This document shows positions 15,956 to 24,425 of a stretch of DNA of 64,000 nt, piece by piece. The translations under genes and the position numbers were made by a program. Source of the DNA: Zoogloea sp041911615 (GTDB lineage: Bacteria > Pseudomonadota > Gammaproteobacteria > Burkholderiales > Rhodocyclaceae); assembly GCF_041911615.1 (NCBI RefSeq), contig NZ_JAYROR010000001.1:1-64000 (forward strand), written 5' to 3'. Under the pieces are notes generated by a model. It did no database searches. It was not told where the DNA came from and worked only from the letters and a program-made list of their open reading frames with translations. Numbering within the stretch: position 1 is the first letter of the stretch; each line of letters begins with the position of its first letter.

Positions 15956-17772
15956 AACAGAGGCGCTCCTGGCAAAACGGCGAGCTCAAGGGCTGCCTCG
16001 ACCTCCATCGTCACTTGCCGCGACAAACCAGCTTTGCGCTGTATCCGCCACACAGCTAAGGATTGACCGGCATTTGCAAGCTCATGGGCAGCCCAAGCAA
16101 CGCGGCGGCTCTGGAAGCTCGCGGTCGTATCTCGTAAGCGACTGAGCAAGGCCGCTGTGTTGGGAAGACGACGAAGATGGCTCGAAAGCCAAGTAGGATC
16201 TGCAGTCCTACGGCAAATTTCCGCCAAAGTTACTTTGCGAGGAGGGAGTTCGTGACGGATTTTTTCGGCCAGATCTGTGACACGCTGCATCCATTCAAGG
16301 TCAAGACTCGCCCAAGGGCTGACGACTCGAACTCGGCGGGAGACTTTTGCCGCGGGCTGATTTGTCACCAGCCATTCTTTGTCATGGCGATACAGCCACA
16401 TGAACAGCGCCGGCTCTAACTCGGACAAAGCTTTGCGACCCAAATTGGGGTGGTTCTGCTGCAGATCCAGCCACGCCTTGCGGTACCCTCCCGAATCACA
16501 GACCACGGGAATCGATACATTTGCCGGGGCCCAAATCGCATTCAGATTCAGTTTTGCGGCACGTAGCCGGACCGTACGAGGGTCCACATGCAGCCGCCGT
16601 GCCGCCTGACGAATACCGATTCGATCATCAACTAATTGTCGAATCAGCCGATCGAACTCGGCCCCAAAACGCAAAGGGCGGGGACGGCTTAGGGTGCCAG
16701 ACGAATTATCAACATTACGAGCATAGGCGTAACCACAAGCGCATTCGAACACGCCCACGATGCGGCCACGATTGCGGTGGGTAACCACCCGCTCGACTAG
16801 AAGTTCGCCCTGATGACCGCTCAACGGGTTGAGACAGGGCCAGGGGCCAACTCCAAAGGGTTCGTCACTCGCCAAACCCTTTAAGAATTCCTGCAGTAAT
16901 ATGTTCAGCAAGGGATGTAGTGCCCGGCTAGGCCGCTGTGTGAGCACGACAAGCCAACTCATGTCAGCCAACCCAACATCGGCGAGTAACGGCTGCAAAG
17001 CCACACCAAAATGGTCCCGAAACCTCTCTTCCAGCTCATTCTGTTTAACCCTGCCGGAGGATGACGAAAGACCAGCCCTGATCAAGCCGCTCCGATACCA
17101 AGCTGCCCATTTCTCACGATTTCGCGCTTGCGGCATGAACTCCAGCGCTTGCCGGCAAGCTCGTGCTACCGAAAGCAAGGTCTCATCGTTCTCCAAGGAC
17201 GTCGGTGTGACCTCCCTGCCACAGTCACAATTCGCGCTGGTTGCCGCAATGAAGGCATGACGATTTCCAAGTGCAGAAGGGATAGCACTCGACCTCAAGA
17301 TGACGCCGTGATCCGGGCACAGCAGCACCCCCGGCAACTGATGCGTCCGTCGCCAATAAGGCTCACCATGCGTGCGCTCCATCTCAAGGACGCATTCTGG
17401 GCAGAATCGCAATTGCCTGACACGAGACGCTGCCGGGGCAAGGCCCAGAAGCAGATGTAGCCCAGCAAGGGAGCCACCAATCAAAGCACGCAGCACCCGT
17501 TTCCGGACATCCGCCGGCTGAAATGCCAGATAGTACGGAAACAGCGTGTAGTCCACAGCCAGTCGCTCGGGACTCATTCCCCATCTAGGAGGTAGATGTG
17601 TGGATAAGAGACCAAGACTCCCCTGTAGATCCAGCCTTGCGATCACCCCGCGGCAACCAAATAGATCATCCAGCGTCTGCTTGGGGCTGCTCGAACCAAC
17701 ATGTCGATGGTATCTTGCCAGAAGACTGTAGAGCAACTCGTCGCGATAGGGCTCAGGGAAATAGACAAGCAT
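15952..17772 (-). CDS. tnsD: Tn7-like target-selection protein TnsD (TniQ family)
   Basis: 606 residues from ATG at 17772; GAGG lies 11 nt upstream, and a TTG three codons earlier is too close to that site. The N-terminus (MLVYFPEPYRDELLYSLLAR) is characteristic of TnsD/TniQ. A CCCH zinc-binding set (C124, C127, C152, H155; CPEC...CPDH) follows, then helix-turn-helix-rich C-terminal sequence (GIRQAARRLHVDPRTVRLRA). TnsD binds the 3' end of glmS and recruits TnsC, giving insertion just downstream; here the element does sit 25 bp past glmS, consistent with a functional TnsD. Tn7 TnsD has 508 residues, so this one is about 100 longer. Confidence 0.92.
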   Translation of the reverse strand: MLVYFPEPYRDELLYSLLARYHRHVGSSSPKQTLDDLFGCRGVIARLDLQGSLGLLSTHLPPRWGMSPERLAVDYTLFPYYLAFQPADVRKRVLRALIGGSLAGLHLLLGLAPAASRVRQLRFCPECVLEMERTHGEPYWRRTHQLPGVLLCPDHGVILRSSAIPSALGNRHAFIAATSANCDCGREVTPTSLENDETLLSVARACRQALEFMPQARNREKWAAWYRSGLIRAGLSSSSGRVKQNELEERFRDHFGVALQPLLADVGLADMSWLVVLTQRPSRALHPLLNILLQEFLKGLASDEPFGVGPWPCLNPLSGHQGELLVERVVTHRNRGRIVGVFECACGYAYARNVDNSSGTLSRPRPLRFGAEFDRLIRQLVDDRIGIRQAARRLHVDPRTVRLRAAKLNLNAIWAPANVSIPVVCDSGGYRKAWLDLQQNHPNLGRKALSELEPALFMWLYRHDKEWLVTNQPAAKVSRRVRVVSPWASLDLEWMQRVTDLAEKIRHELPPRKVTLAEICRRTADPTWLSSHLRRLPNTAALLSRLRDTTASFQSRRVAWAAHELANAGQSLAVWRIQRKAGLSRQVTMEVEAALELAVLPGAPLL

Positions 17773-17784
17773 GCAGAGCAATCC

Positions 17785-19416
17785 TCACGCAGCTTCAGGC
17801 AGAGCCCCGACGGCACCCGATGCCTTCAGGGCATCGTATGCCGTCAGACCTTGCGGCTTGCCTTCGCTGACAATTCTCCTCAAATCACCAAGAGGCCACT
17901 CGGCCTGCTCCGCCTTCTGAATCTTCTTTGTTCGCCTTGGCTTAGGTGTTTCTACCGGGGCCTTCAGCTTTCCACCGATGACTGCGACTAGCTGTAGCGC
18001 ATCCAACGTGGGATCTGCCGCTAGGGCGTCGCGGAGCATCACTTCGACAACGTCAGGTGCCAAACCCAATGCGCCCATTGCCGCACGAACCGATCCAAGT
18101 ACGTCGCTAGTCCCTTGCGCACCGTTTTGCACATCTGTTGCCGGCAAGGCTGGAGGAGCCTCCTTACTAAGGTCATTATTCGTGACCGCATCGCCAAAAA
18201 TTTGAATCACATGCTCTCGGAAAGGCAACAGATCATCAAATGCGCTAAGCGCTGCGGTGTCGTTCCTCCTACACGCATCGATCATGGGTTCGATCAGCTT
18301 AAAGTCATCCTTAACGACTTGCCGAAGCAGTGAAGGGGTCAAGGTCTCAGAGAGATTACGGACCTTCCGCAATCTGATAGCCTTCATCTGCGACAACATG
18401 AATAACTTGACGACCACATCAATGATCCCTTGGGACGCAACGTAGAGCTCGTCGCGTAAGTCCTGATCTAGCGGCGTAAATTCACGCGTCCACTGATACC
18501 TCCATAACCGGTCGACGAAATGCTGCCATGTCTCATTGTTCGGCATCCGCTCCCAGATCATGGAGCCGATTCCGCTTGCCCGCCTCGCCTGTCGAAACTT
18601 TCCCTGAAGCAGGCTGACGGCATTATTTGTTCCAATAGCGATCACTGGCACACTAATAGTGTTGACCAAGGTAACGAGAAAATTCAGGATGTCCTCAGCA
18701 TCCATTCCATGCGTGCGCAGCAGATGCTGAATCTCGTCGACAACCAGAACCCCCAGAGCATGGATGCTTGCGAGGTGCGCCATGCGCTGCATGGCCAGGC
18801 CGACAGTGCGAGTGGAAGATCCGTATTTGTCCAGATAGTTCGTGCCCAGCACACGATCAAGTTCGGCGAAGAAATTTATGCACAACTGAATGGGACCACC
18901 CTTTTGAGGGCACTCCACCTTCAGCCAAGTTAGTTGGTGCAAACTGAAAGGTTTATCGTGGTAAATAACTTGCGGATACTGGGCTAGCGTGCGCTCAATG
19001 GCTGTCGACTTACCGATCCCTGAGTCTCCAAGTAACGCAAAACTGGCAGCACTATTGGGCACAGCGAATCGCCGCGTTGCTAGGTTACCTGTCTCCATGC
19101 GCGCAACGCTGTTTTGCAAGTGGCGCTGGTAGTCTCCCTGCGCAGGATTCCGACCGATGTACCCTTGCCGCAGAAGCATGCCAAATCGACTGGCGAGGGT
19201 CAGGTGCTGCTCAAGGGGATCAAAATATCGGAACAACCGCATGATGCAATGCGGCCGCACATGATCGGGAAACTGCCGCTCCTTGGGGTCGAAGAGTGGC
19301 TGCAACAGCAATCGATCGTAGGTTTCCTTCGTCGACCACAACGGCGGCAGTGCCGTGATGAATGGATTGTCCTGATACTCCGGCAATACAGCTAGCTGCG
19401 CGTCACTATTGGTCAT
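17785..19416 (-). CDS. tnsC: Tn7-like AAA+ regulator TnsC
   Basis: 543 residues (Tn7 TnsC has 555). The AAA+ core has Walker A GDSGIGKST (130-138) and Walker B VLVVDEIQ (223-230, D227/E228), with a sensor motif near VPVIAIGTNNA. TnsC is the ATP-dependent matchmaker between target selectors (TnsD or TnsE) and the TnsA-TnsB transposase and mediates target immunity. The C-terminal part is Ala/Lys/Pro-rich (PKPRRTKKIQKAE), which in Tn7 contacts TnsA. It overlaps the tnsB end by 11 nt, has GGGGAG 9-10 nt before the ATG, and is 12 nt from tnsD. Confidence 0.92.
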   Translation of the reverse strand: MTNSDAQLAVLPEYQDNPFITALPPLWSTKETYDRLLLQPLFDPKERQFPDHVRPHCIMRLFRYFDPLEQHLTLASRFGMLLRQGYIGRNPAQGDYQRHLQNSVARMETGNLATRRFAVPNSAASFALLGDSGIGKSTAIERTLAQYPQVIYHDKPFSLHQLTWLKVECPQKGGPIQLCINFFAELDRVLGTNYLDKYGSSTRTVGLAMQRMAHLASIHALGVLVVDEIQHLLRTHGMDAEDILNFLVTLVNTISVPVIAIGTNNAVSLLQGKFRQARRASGIGSMIWERMPNNETWQHFVDRLWRYQWTREFTPLDQDLRDELYVASQGIIDVVVKLFMLSQMKAIRLRKVRNLSETLTPSLLRQVVKDDFKLIEPMIDACRRNDTAALSAFDDLLPFREHVIQIFGDAVTNNDLSKEAPPALPATDVQNGAQGTSDVLGSVRAAMGALGLAPDVVEVMLRDALAADPTLDALQLVAVIGGKLKAPVETPKPRRTKKIQKAEQAEWPLGDLRRIVSEGKPQGLTAYDALKASGAVGALPEAA

Positions 19417-21550
19417 CGTCTAGGCTCCCCAATATCTCGGTAATGCTAGGTTCAGAATAGTCGGACTTCGGCCACAGAGGAATAACATCCGCAACCTTCG
19501 GCGGCGGCGTGCGATCACCTAGACGGAATACCTCAGTCTGCCGATTCGCCAACTTTTCTTCCGCCCGGTTGGAACGGATATCTTTCGTTCTGGCACGGTC
19601 ACTGGCCGTCGCTAAAGGCTGCGTAGCAATTGCTTCGCTGACGGTGCTTTCAATCTTCGCGGCAAGATCAGCCTGCTTGAATTGCTGATTTGGGGCACGG
19701 TCGGCGGCTTGATCCTTCTCGAAGAATCGCCTCTGCCCGATCTCCCAGGATGACATGCCTCGGTCTACCCGACTCCGCTCCGTCATGGCACACACAATAA
19801 ACCCTTGCTCTGAGTCCGGGGCATGAAGATAGATATCGTCTAGGCAGCGCGGATCATAACTGATTAACACACGCCAACGCCCACGTTGCCTGGCTTGGTC
19901 AAACCAACGCTGCTCGACCGCCTCGGCGCAAGTGTAGAAGCATCCGTCGAAATAAATCCCGTGGCCAGTGACGCTCGCAGAACCTACCGGAAGCAAACTA
20001 AAACGGACGCGATCTTCAGGATAAGAGCGCAATTGGCCGCTTTTTTGAGCAACACCCCAGTTCCATAACTCGATGGGGACGGCCGGGACATCATCGGCCG
20101 CCATGCCAGGTCCCTTATCATAGCCTTTGATCTCATGATGATTGTTGTAATGAAGAACGCAGTCGATGACGATGCGCGTAAACTGGTGGAGATCCAATAC
20201 GGCATCAAGACGGTAGTCCTTCCCGCCCCGCTCTCGGAAATCGCATTGGATATAGCCGGGGACATAAGGCTTGAATTTGGCCGGCAAAAGGCGGAACCGT
20301 TGCTCGACGATTCCTTTCCAATCTGCACGATAGGGAGCGGTGTTTTCGATACTGACACGGTAGTTATTCGCCAACGTCTCAATGTAACGCCCCTCAATCT
20401 CCCCACGGTCACCCAACAGCGCGGCTGGCAGGTGATGGCAGGGCCAATCCTCCAGTTCGATCTCCCGCCCAAACTGCCGACAATAGTTGACCTTGTCTGC
20501 AGCAGTGTTAGCCAATGCCATCATCGCGCCCACCCAAGAGGGGCCTTCCAGCCCGACATAGATTCCAACGATCATCCGGCTGAAGACATCGATGACGATG
20601 TAAAGGACAGGGCGCCCGATGATACGGTCCCGCTTCAGGCGGGATACTAGATATACATCGGCTAAGGTTGCGTCGATCTGATATCTGGCTCCCGGCCCCC
20701 ATGTCTCCACTGCAGAGGTGGAAAGCAGACCGCGCATATCTTTATCGTAGGACCTGGGCCCAACCCGGCGCCGCTTGACGTCCATGATGTCCTGATCTCT
20801 CCCAAACCAATAGCGAAATTGGGTATCCGTAGGCAAACCATCTTGAGCGTAGGCGTCTTGGGGGACGTGAATGACATCGTTTGACTCGGGATCGATTCGC
20901 TTTTCACAGAAAAACGTCCGAATCATTTCGTCATACGCACCCTTCAGCGTAAACTTACTGCCGACTTGCGCGTAGTACCTGTCAACGGCAACCCGGAAAA
21001 CCCTTCGGATATCGGGCGTGACATTGATGCCCTTCTGACCACCATAGAGGCGCGGCCGTCCGCGCTTCTTACCAGTGCTGTGGCGCTCCTTGCCCCGCCC
21101 TCCGGAATTCGCGTAGTCAGGCAGCAAGGCGTTCGGCGTTTGGCCCCGCTGCCAATAACGACGAAGATAGCGGTATACCGTGTTGAGTGTGATCTTGTGC
21201 TCGGCTATCGCGGCCTTTAAGATTTTACCTCGCTCATCCCTTTTGTATATTTCAGGTTCTTTATCAACAAGATTCTTGATAATGGACCAAGCGTCGTCCC
21301 GAATGGTCTTGTGGCTCGGAGGGATGGAAGCTTCGATCGCGAGCACGAGATAAGGATCGGGATTCAACAGACGTGCCCGCTTCTCTCGCACATCCTCGAT
21401 TAGCCCGTCCAGCCGCACGATGATGGGTAGCGCCTTTTCCTCACACACGTCGATGATCGCTGCACCTGCGCTGTCGGGACTAAACCAGAGGACTCTAACG
21501 GTACGCCCTTCGCCCTCTTCGTAGTGCAACAAATCGTTCCTGAGCAGCAT
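19406..21550 (-). CDS. tnsB: Tn7-like DDE transposase TnsB
   Basis: 714 residues (Tn7 TnsB has 702). Retroviral-integrase-type catalytic core with D293 (QIDATLADVYL), D381 (LGDRGE) and E416 (WKGIVEQ). The spacings of 88 and 35 residues are identical to those of the Tn7 triad D273/D361/E396. N-terminal helix-turn-helix domains (about 80-270) should bind the 20-bp end repeats. TnsB cuts the 3' ends of the element and joins them to target DNA. GGAGG precedes the ATG by 7 nt, and the gene begins 1 nt after the tnsA stop. The frame and active site are intact. Confidence 0.95.
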   Translation of the reverse strand: MLLRNDLLHYEEGEGRTVRVLWFSPDSAGAAIIDVCEEKALPIIVRLDGLIEDVREKRARLLNPDPYLVLAIEASIPPSHKTIRDDAWSIIKNLVDKEPEIYKRDERGKILKAAIAEHKITLNTVYRYLRRYWQRGQTPNALLPDYANSGGRGKERHSTGKKRGRPRLYGGQKGINVTPDIRRVFRVAVDRYYAQVGSKFTLKGAYDEMIRTFFCEKRIDPESNDVIHVPQDAYAQDGLPTDTQFRYWFGRDQDIMDVKRRRVGPRSYDKDMRGLLSTSAVETWGPGARYQIDATLADVYLVSRLKRDRIIGRPVLYIVIDVFSRMIVGIYVGLEGPSWVGAMMALANTAADKVNYCRQFGREIELEDWPCHHLPAALLGDRGEIEGRYIETLANNYRVSIENTAPYRADWKGIVEQRFRLLPAKFKPYVPGYIQCDFRERGGKDYRLDAVLDLHQFTRIVIDCVLHYNNHHEIKGYDKGPGMAADDVPAVPIELWNWGVAQKSGQLRSYPEDRVRFSLLPVGSASVTGHGIYFDGCFYTCAEAVEQRWFDQARQRGRWRVLISYDPRCLDDIYLHAPDSEQGFIVCAMTERSRVDRGMSSWEIGQRRFFEKDQAADRAPNQQFKQADLAAKIESTVSEAIATQPLATASDRARTKDIRSNRAEEKLANRQTEVFRLGDRTPPPKVADVIPLWPKSDYSEPSITEILGSLDDDQ

Positions 21551-21551
21551 T

Positions 21552-22388
21552 TCACGCCCTCCGCCTTACTTCGCCACCGCCTTTGCGCGTTAGCGCCTGG
21601 GCAAGGACCGCCGAGGTATCGAACGGACGATCCATGTCGATCAGCAGTATCTTGGTTGCGATCAAGTGACGGATCACGGTAAGCCCCTCCCCAGAACCAA
21701 ACCCCTGGGTGCTCTCCAGCCAACGGAGAAACTGTTTGATCGTCATCTCGGCACATGTCTCCATGCAGCCAAGCAGAGCGCGGCACCGATCCTGCCAGAA
21801 CCCCGGGTAAGGTACCTCTAGCCCTTCAAGGGTATGCATCTCATGAACCCAGCGGATATTGCCAACACGATCTTTGTTCATGTCCCGCTCGGTAACGATG
21901 ATCCAATCAGCTTCACCTTGCCAATACCGGCGGTCGATTTCCAACTTCTCGATCGTCCGAGCATCGTCGAGGTCATCACTTTTCTTAACCGGGATAGCCA
22001 GCGTTCTCCGTCCTTGAGCGGTCTGGATATCGACCAAGAAGTCAGTGGTCATCACGATGTCCACTTTGGTCTTAACGTCAGACGGATGGGCAACCCCCAT
22101 CTCGGATGCGATCTGCCGCGTTTTCTCGCGATCGAGGGGAAATTGCTCCCGAATGTCCAGGACGTGATCTTCCCAGTCGAGTAGGTAGAAGAGTGCCGTT
22201 TCGATGTCGGAGAGAAGATGGTGCAGCCTGCCAGTTTTCCAGCCTGTGGGCCGTGCTGTTCGGCCCTGTGACGGAACATCCTGGATAGTTAGCCAGGGCT
22301 TGTAGCTCCCGCCCGCACCTTGGCCCCGCCCTTCCTTCAGGAATCGCGCAAGCGTGGCTTCATCGAAGCTATAGCGGCGCTTGGCCAT
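21552..22388 (-). CDS. tnsA: Tn7-like 5'-strand endonuclease TnsA
   Basis: 278 residues (Tn7 TnsA has 273). Restriction-endonuclease-like N-terminal domain: E63 (SDIETALF), D116 (TTDFLVD) and K135 (AIPVKK) align with Tn7 E63, D114 and K132. The Tn7 position Q130 appears to be proline here (P133). RTIEKLEIDRRYW is strongly TnsA-like. TnsA cuts the 5' ends so that transposition is cut-and-paste rather than replicative. The only plausible ribosome-binding bases (GGGGGC) lie inside the hairpin at 22395-22435, right before the start codon. It is the first gene of the tns operon, next to the right end. Confidence 0.92.
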   Translation of the reverse strand: MAKRRYSFDEATLARFLKEGRGQGAGGSYKPWLTIQDVPSQGRTARPTGWKTGRLHHLLSDIETALFYLLDWEDHVLDIREQFPLDREKTRQIASEMGVAHPSDVKTKVDIVMTTDFLVDIQTAQGRRTLAIPVKKSDDLDDARTIEKLEIDRRYWQGEADWIIVTERDMNKDRVGNIRWVHEMHTLEGLEVPYPGFWQDRCRALLGCMETCAEMTIKQFLRWLESTQGFGSGEGLTVIRHLIATKILLIDMDRPFDTSAVLAQALTRKGGGEVRRRA

Positions 22389-22394
22389 GAAAAA

Positions 22395-22435
22395 GCCCCC
22401 AGTAACTAGATGGCTTCATCTTAGTCACTGGGGGC
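22395..22435 (-). promoter_or_regulatory. Terminator-like hairpin sequestering the tnsA ribosome-binding site
   Basis: A 14-bp inverted repeat (arms 22395-22408 and 22422-22435, one mismatch, 13-nt loop) is followed on the minus strand by five T residues and then the tnsA ATG at 22388. The GC-rich stem base (GCCCCC/GGGGGC) contains the only Shine-Dalgarno-like bases. Read in the tnsA direction it has the form of an intrinsic terminator and would also block translation. A role as attenuator, insulator against glmS read-through, or protein-binding operator is inference. Confidence 0.6.
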
Positions 22436-22440
22436 TAAAT

Positions 22441-22503
22441 TACAACTTTATTATTTACATCACATCTTTATTGTCTAGTTCACATCTTTATTATTTTCTA
22501 ACA
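22441..22503 (-). repeat. Tn7-like right end with three TnsB-type binding repeats
   Basis: Plus-strand repeats start at 22441 (TACAACTTTATTA), 22461 (CACATCTTTATTG) and 22481 (CACATCTTTATTA), spaced exactly 20 bp. On the minus strand they read (C/T)AATAAAG(A/T)(T/A)GTG, close to the AATAAAG core of Tn7 TnsB sites. The element ends with TGT (complement of 22501-22503), the conserved Tn7-type terminus. Overlapping or abutting TnsB sites are characteristic of Tn7 right ends. The tns promoter probably lies within or just inside this region. Confidence 0.85.
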
Positions 22504-22565
22504 CGACGATCCCGGCGGGCGGCGCGGCTTACTCCACCGTCACCGACTTGGCGAGGTTGCGCGGC
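22504..22565 (-). other. attTn7 site: insertion point and glmS 3' TnsD-recognition region
   Basis: The 25 bp between the transposon end (22503) and the glmS stop (22529-22531) match the known Tn7 insertion distance. The glmS 3' codons for PRNLAKSVTVE, which encode the conserved active-site segment, form the region TnsD recognises in other bacteria. The 5 bp next to the end (22504-22508, CGACG) should be the target-site duplication; the other copy is outside the window. Confidence 0.8.
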
Positions 22566-24367
22566 TTGTCCACGTCGGTGCCCTTGACGAGGGCGGCGTG
22601 GTAGCTGAGGAGCTGCAGCGGGATGACGTGGAGGATCGGCGACAACATGCCGTAGTGCTCGGGCATGTGCAGGATGTGCACGCCTTCGGATTCCGGAATC
22701 TCGGAGTCGGCGTCGGCGAACACGTAGAGCTCGCCGCCACGGGCGCGGACTTCCTGCAGGTTGCTCTTGAGCTTTTCGATCAGCTCGTCGGCCGGGGCCA
22801 CGGCGATGACCGGCATCTCCTTGTCCACCAGGGCCAGCGGGCCGTGCTTCAGTTCGCCGGCGGCGTAGCTTTCGGCGTGGATGTAGGAGATTTCCTTGAG
22901 CTTGAGCGCGCCTTCCATGGCGATCGGCCAGTGGCTGCCACGGCCCAGGAACAGGGCGTGGTGCTTGCCGGCGAAGCGCTGGGCCCACTTCTCGATCTCG
23001 GGTTCGAGTTCCAGCACCTTGGCCACGGCCACCGGCAGGTGACGCAGCTGGGTGAGGAAGCCGGCTTCCTGCTCGGCGGAGAGGCGGCCGTTGATCTTGG
23101 CCAGCGCCAGGGCCAGCAGGGCCAGGGCGGCGAGCTGGGTGGTGAAGGCCTTGGTGGAGGCCACGCCGATCTCGGGGCCGGCGCGGGTGATGAGGCGCAA
23201 GGCGGATTCGCGGACGATGGCGGATTCGGGCACGTTGCAGATCGCCAGGGTCTTGGTCATGCCCAGGCTCTTGGCGTGCTTGAGGGCGGCCAGGGTGTCG
23301 GCGGTCTCGCCGGACTGGGAGATGACGACCACCAGGGTGTCGGACTCGGGCACCGATTCGCGATAGCGGTATTCGGAGGCGATCTCGACGGTGCAGGGGA
23401 TCTTGGCGACGGATTCGAGCCAGTAGCGGGCGGTGAAGCCGGAGTGGTAGCTGGTGCCGCAGGCGAGGATCAGCACGCGGCGGGTGGCGCTGAGCACGTC
23501 CACGGCCTCGGCGCCGAAAATCTGCGGGCTGATGGCGCCGGCACCGGCGATGGGCTCGAGGGTGTTGGCCAGGGCCTGGGGCTGCTCGAAGATTTCCTTC
23601 TGCATGTAGTGGCGGTATTGGCCCAGTTCGACGGCGTCGGCCGACAGGCTGGAGATGTTCACCTTGCGCTCGACCGGGGTGCCGTCGGTGAGGGTGACGC
23701 GGAAGCCGTCGAGGGTCAGCTCGGCCACGTCGCCGTCTTCGAGGTACACCACCTTGCGGGTGACCTGCAGCAGCGCGGCGGTGTCGGAGGCGGCGTAGTG
23801 GCCGTCTTCGCCGATGCCCAGCAGCAGCGGCGAACCCTTGCGGGCGACGATCACGCGGCCGGTCTCGGCCTCGGCGACCACGCCGATGGCGTAGGCGCCA
23901 ACCAGCTCGGCAACCGTGGCGCGCACCGCGTCGAAGAGGTCGGGGATGGTCTTGAGCTTGTCGTGCAGCAGGTGGGCGATGGCTTCGGTGTCGGTCTCGG
24001 AGGTGAACACGTAGCCCTTGGCCTGGAGCCCGCTGCGCAGTTCTTCGAAGTTCTCGATGATGCCGTTGTGGACCACCGCCAGGCCGCCGGAGATGTGCGG
24101 GTGGGCGTTGCGCTCGCAGGGCACGCCGTGGGTGGCCCAGCGGGTGTGGGCGATGCCGATGCTGGCCGACAGCTGGGACTCGTCGGCCTGGGCGGCCAGT
24201 TCGGCCACGCGGCCGACCGCGCGCAGACGGGTCAGCTCGGGCGTGCCTTCGGTCTTGAGGACGGCGAGGCCGGCGGAGTCGTAGCCGCGGTATTCAAGCT
24301 TGCGCAGCCCTTCGAGCAGCACGGGAACGATGTTGCGACGGGCAATGGCGGTGACGATGCCACACAT
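22529..24367 (-). CDS. glmS: Glutamine--fructose-6-phosphate aminotransferase (isomerizing) GlmS
   Basis: 612 residues, the normal length. It makes glucosamine-6-phosphate from fructose-6-phosphate and glutamine, the first step to UDP-GlcNAc for peptidoglycan and LPS. The N-terminal nucleophile is Cys2 (MCGIVTA) in a class II glutamine amidotransferase domain (1-about 220). Two SIS sugar-phosphate isomerase domains follow, with ACGTSYHSG, SQSGETADTL and the C-terminal PRNLAKSVTVE loop. AAAGG lies about 10 nt before the ATG. It follows glmU, with a terminator between them. Its 3' end is the attachment site of the Tn7-like element, which leaves the coding sequence intact. Confidence 0.97.
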   Translation of the reverse strand: MCGIVTAIARRNIVPVLLEGLRKLEYRGYDSAGLAVLKTEGTPELTRLRAVGRVAELAAQADESQLSASIGIAHTRWATHGVPCERNAHPHISGGLAVVHNGIIENFEELRSGLQAKGYVFTSETDTEAIAHLLHDKLKTIPDLFDAVRATVAELVGAYAIGVVAEAETGRVIVARKGSPLLLGIGEDGHYAASDTAALLQVTRKVVYLEDGDVAELTLDGFRVTLTDGTPVERKVNISSLSADAVELGQYRHYMQKEIFEQPQALANTLEPIAGAGAISPQIFGAEAVDVLSATRRVLILACGTSYHSGFTARYWLESVAKIPCTVEIASEYRYRESVPESDTLVVVISQSGETADTLAALKHAKSLGMTKTLAICNVPESAIVRESALRLITRAGPEIGVASTKAFTTQLAALALLALALAKINGRLSAEQEAGFLTQLRHLPVAVAKVLELEPEIEKWAQRFAGKHHALFLGRGSHWPIAMEGALKLKEISYIHAESYAAGELKHGPLALVDKEMPVIAVAPADELIEKLKSNLQEVRARGGELYVFADADSEIPESEGVHILHMPEHYGMLSPILHVIPLQLLSYHAALVKGTDVDKPRNLAKSVTVE

Positions 24368-24383
24368 GAGCGGAAACCTTTCG

Positions 24384-24410
24384 AAAAGGCCCGACCTTCA
24401 TGGCCGGGCC
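24384..24410 (-). terminator. Intrinsic terminator after glmU
   Basis: On the minus strand GGCCCGGCC-ATGAA-GGTCGGGCC (one mismatched pair) is followed by TTTT. It lies 16 nt past the glmU stop and just upstream of the glmS ribosome-binding site, so glmS may be only partly co-transcribed with glmU. Confidence 0.7.
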
Positions 24411-24425
24411 GAAAAAATGGGGAGA

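Larger units (their letters stand above)
1..22503. mobile_element. Tn7-like transposon with copper/silver-resistance cargo (right part; left end outside window)
   Basis: Seen: five adjacent minus-strand genes with the sizes and motifs of TnsA, TnsB, TnsC, TnsD and TnsE, and a right end at 22441-22503 with three 20-bp repeats and terminal TGT. The last transposon base (22503) is separated by exactly 25 bp from the glmS stop codon (22529-22531). Known: Tn7 inserts in one orientation 25 bp downstream of glmS, with the tnsA side nearest glmS and the cargo between tnsE and the left end. Inference: the cus/copper genes at 1-14096 are cargo, because only 158 bp separate them from tnsE and no left-end repeats appear there. 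The expected 5-bp target duplication would be a second copy of CGACG (22504-22508) beyond the left end, outside the window. The tns genes are visibly less GC-rich than the glm genes. Confidence 0.85.
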
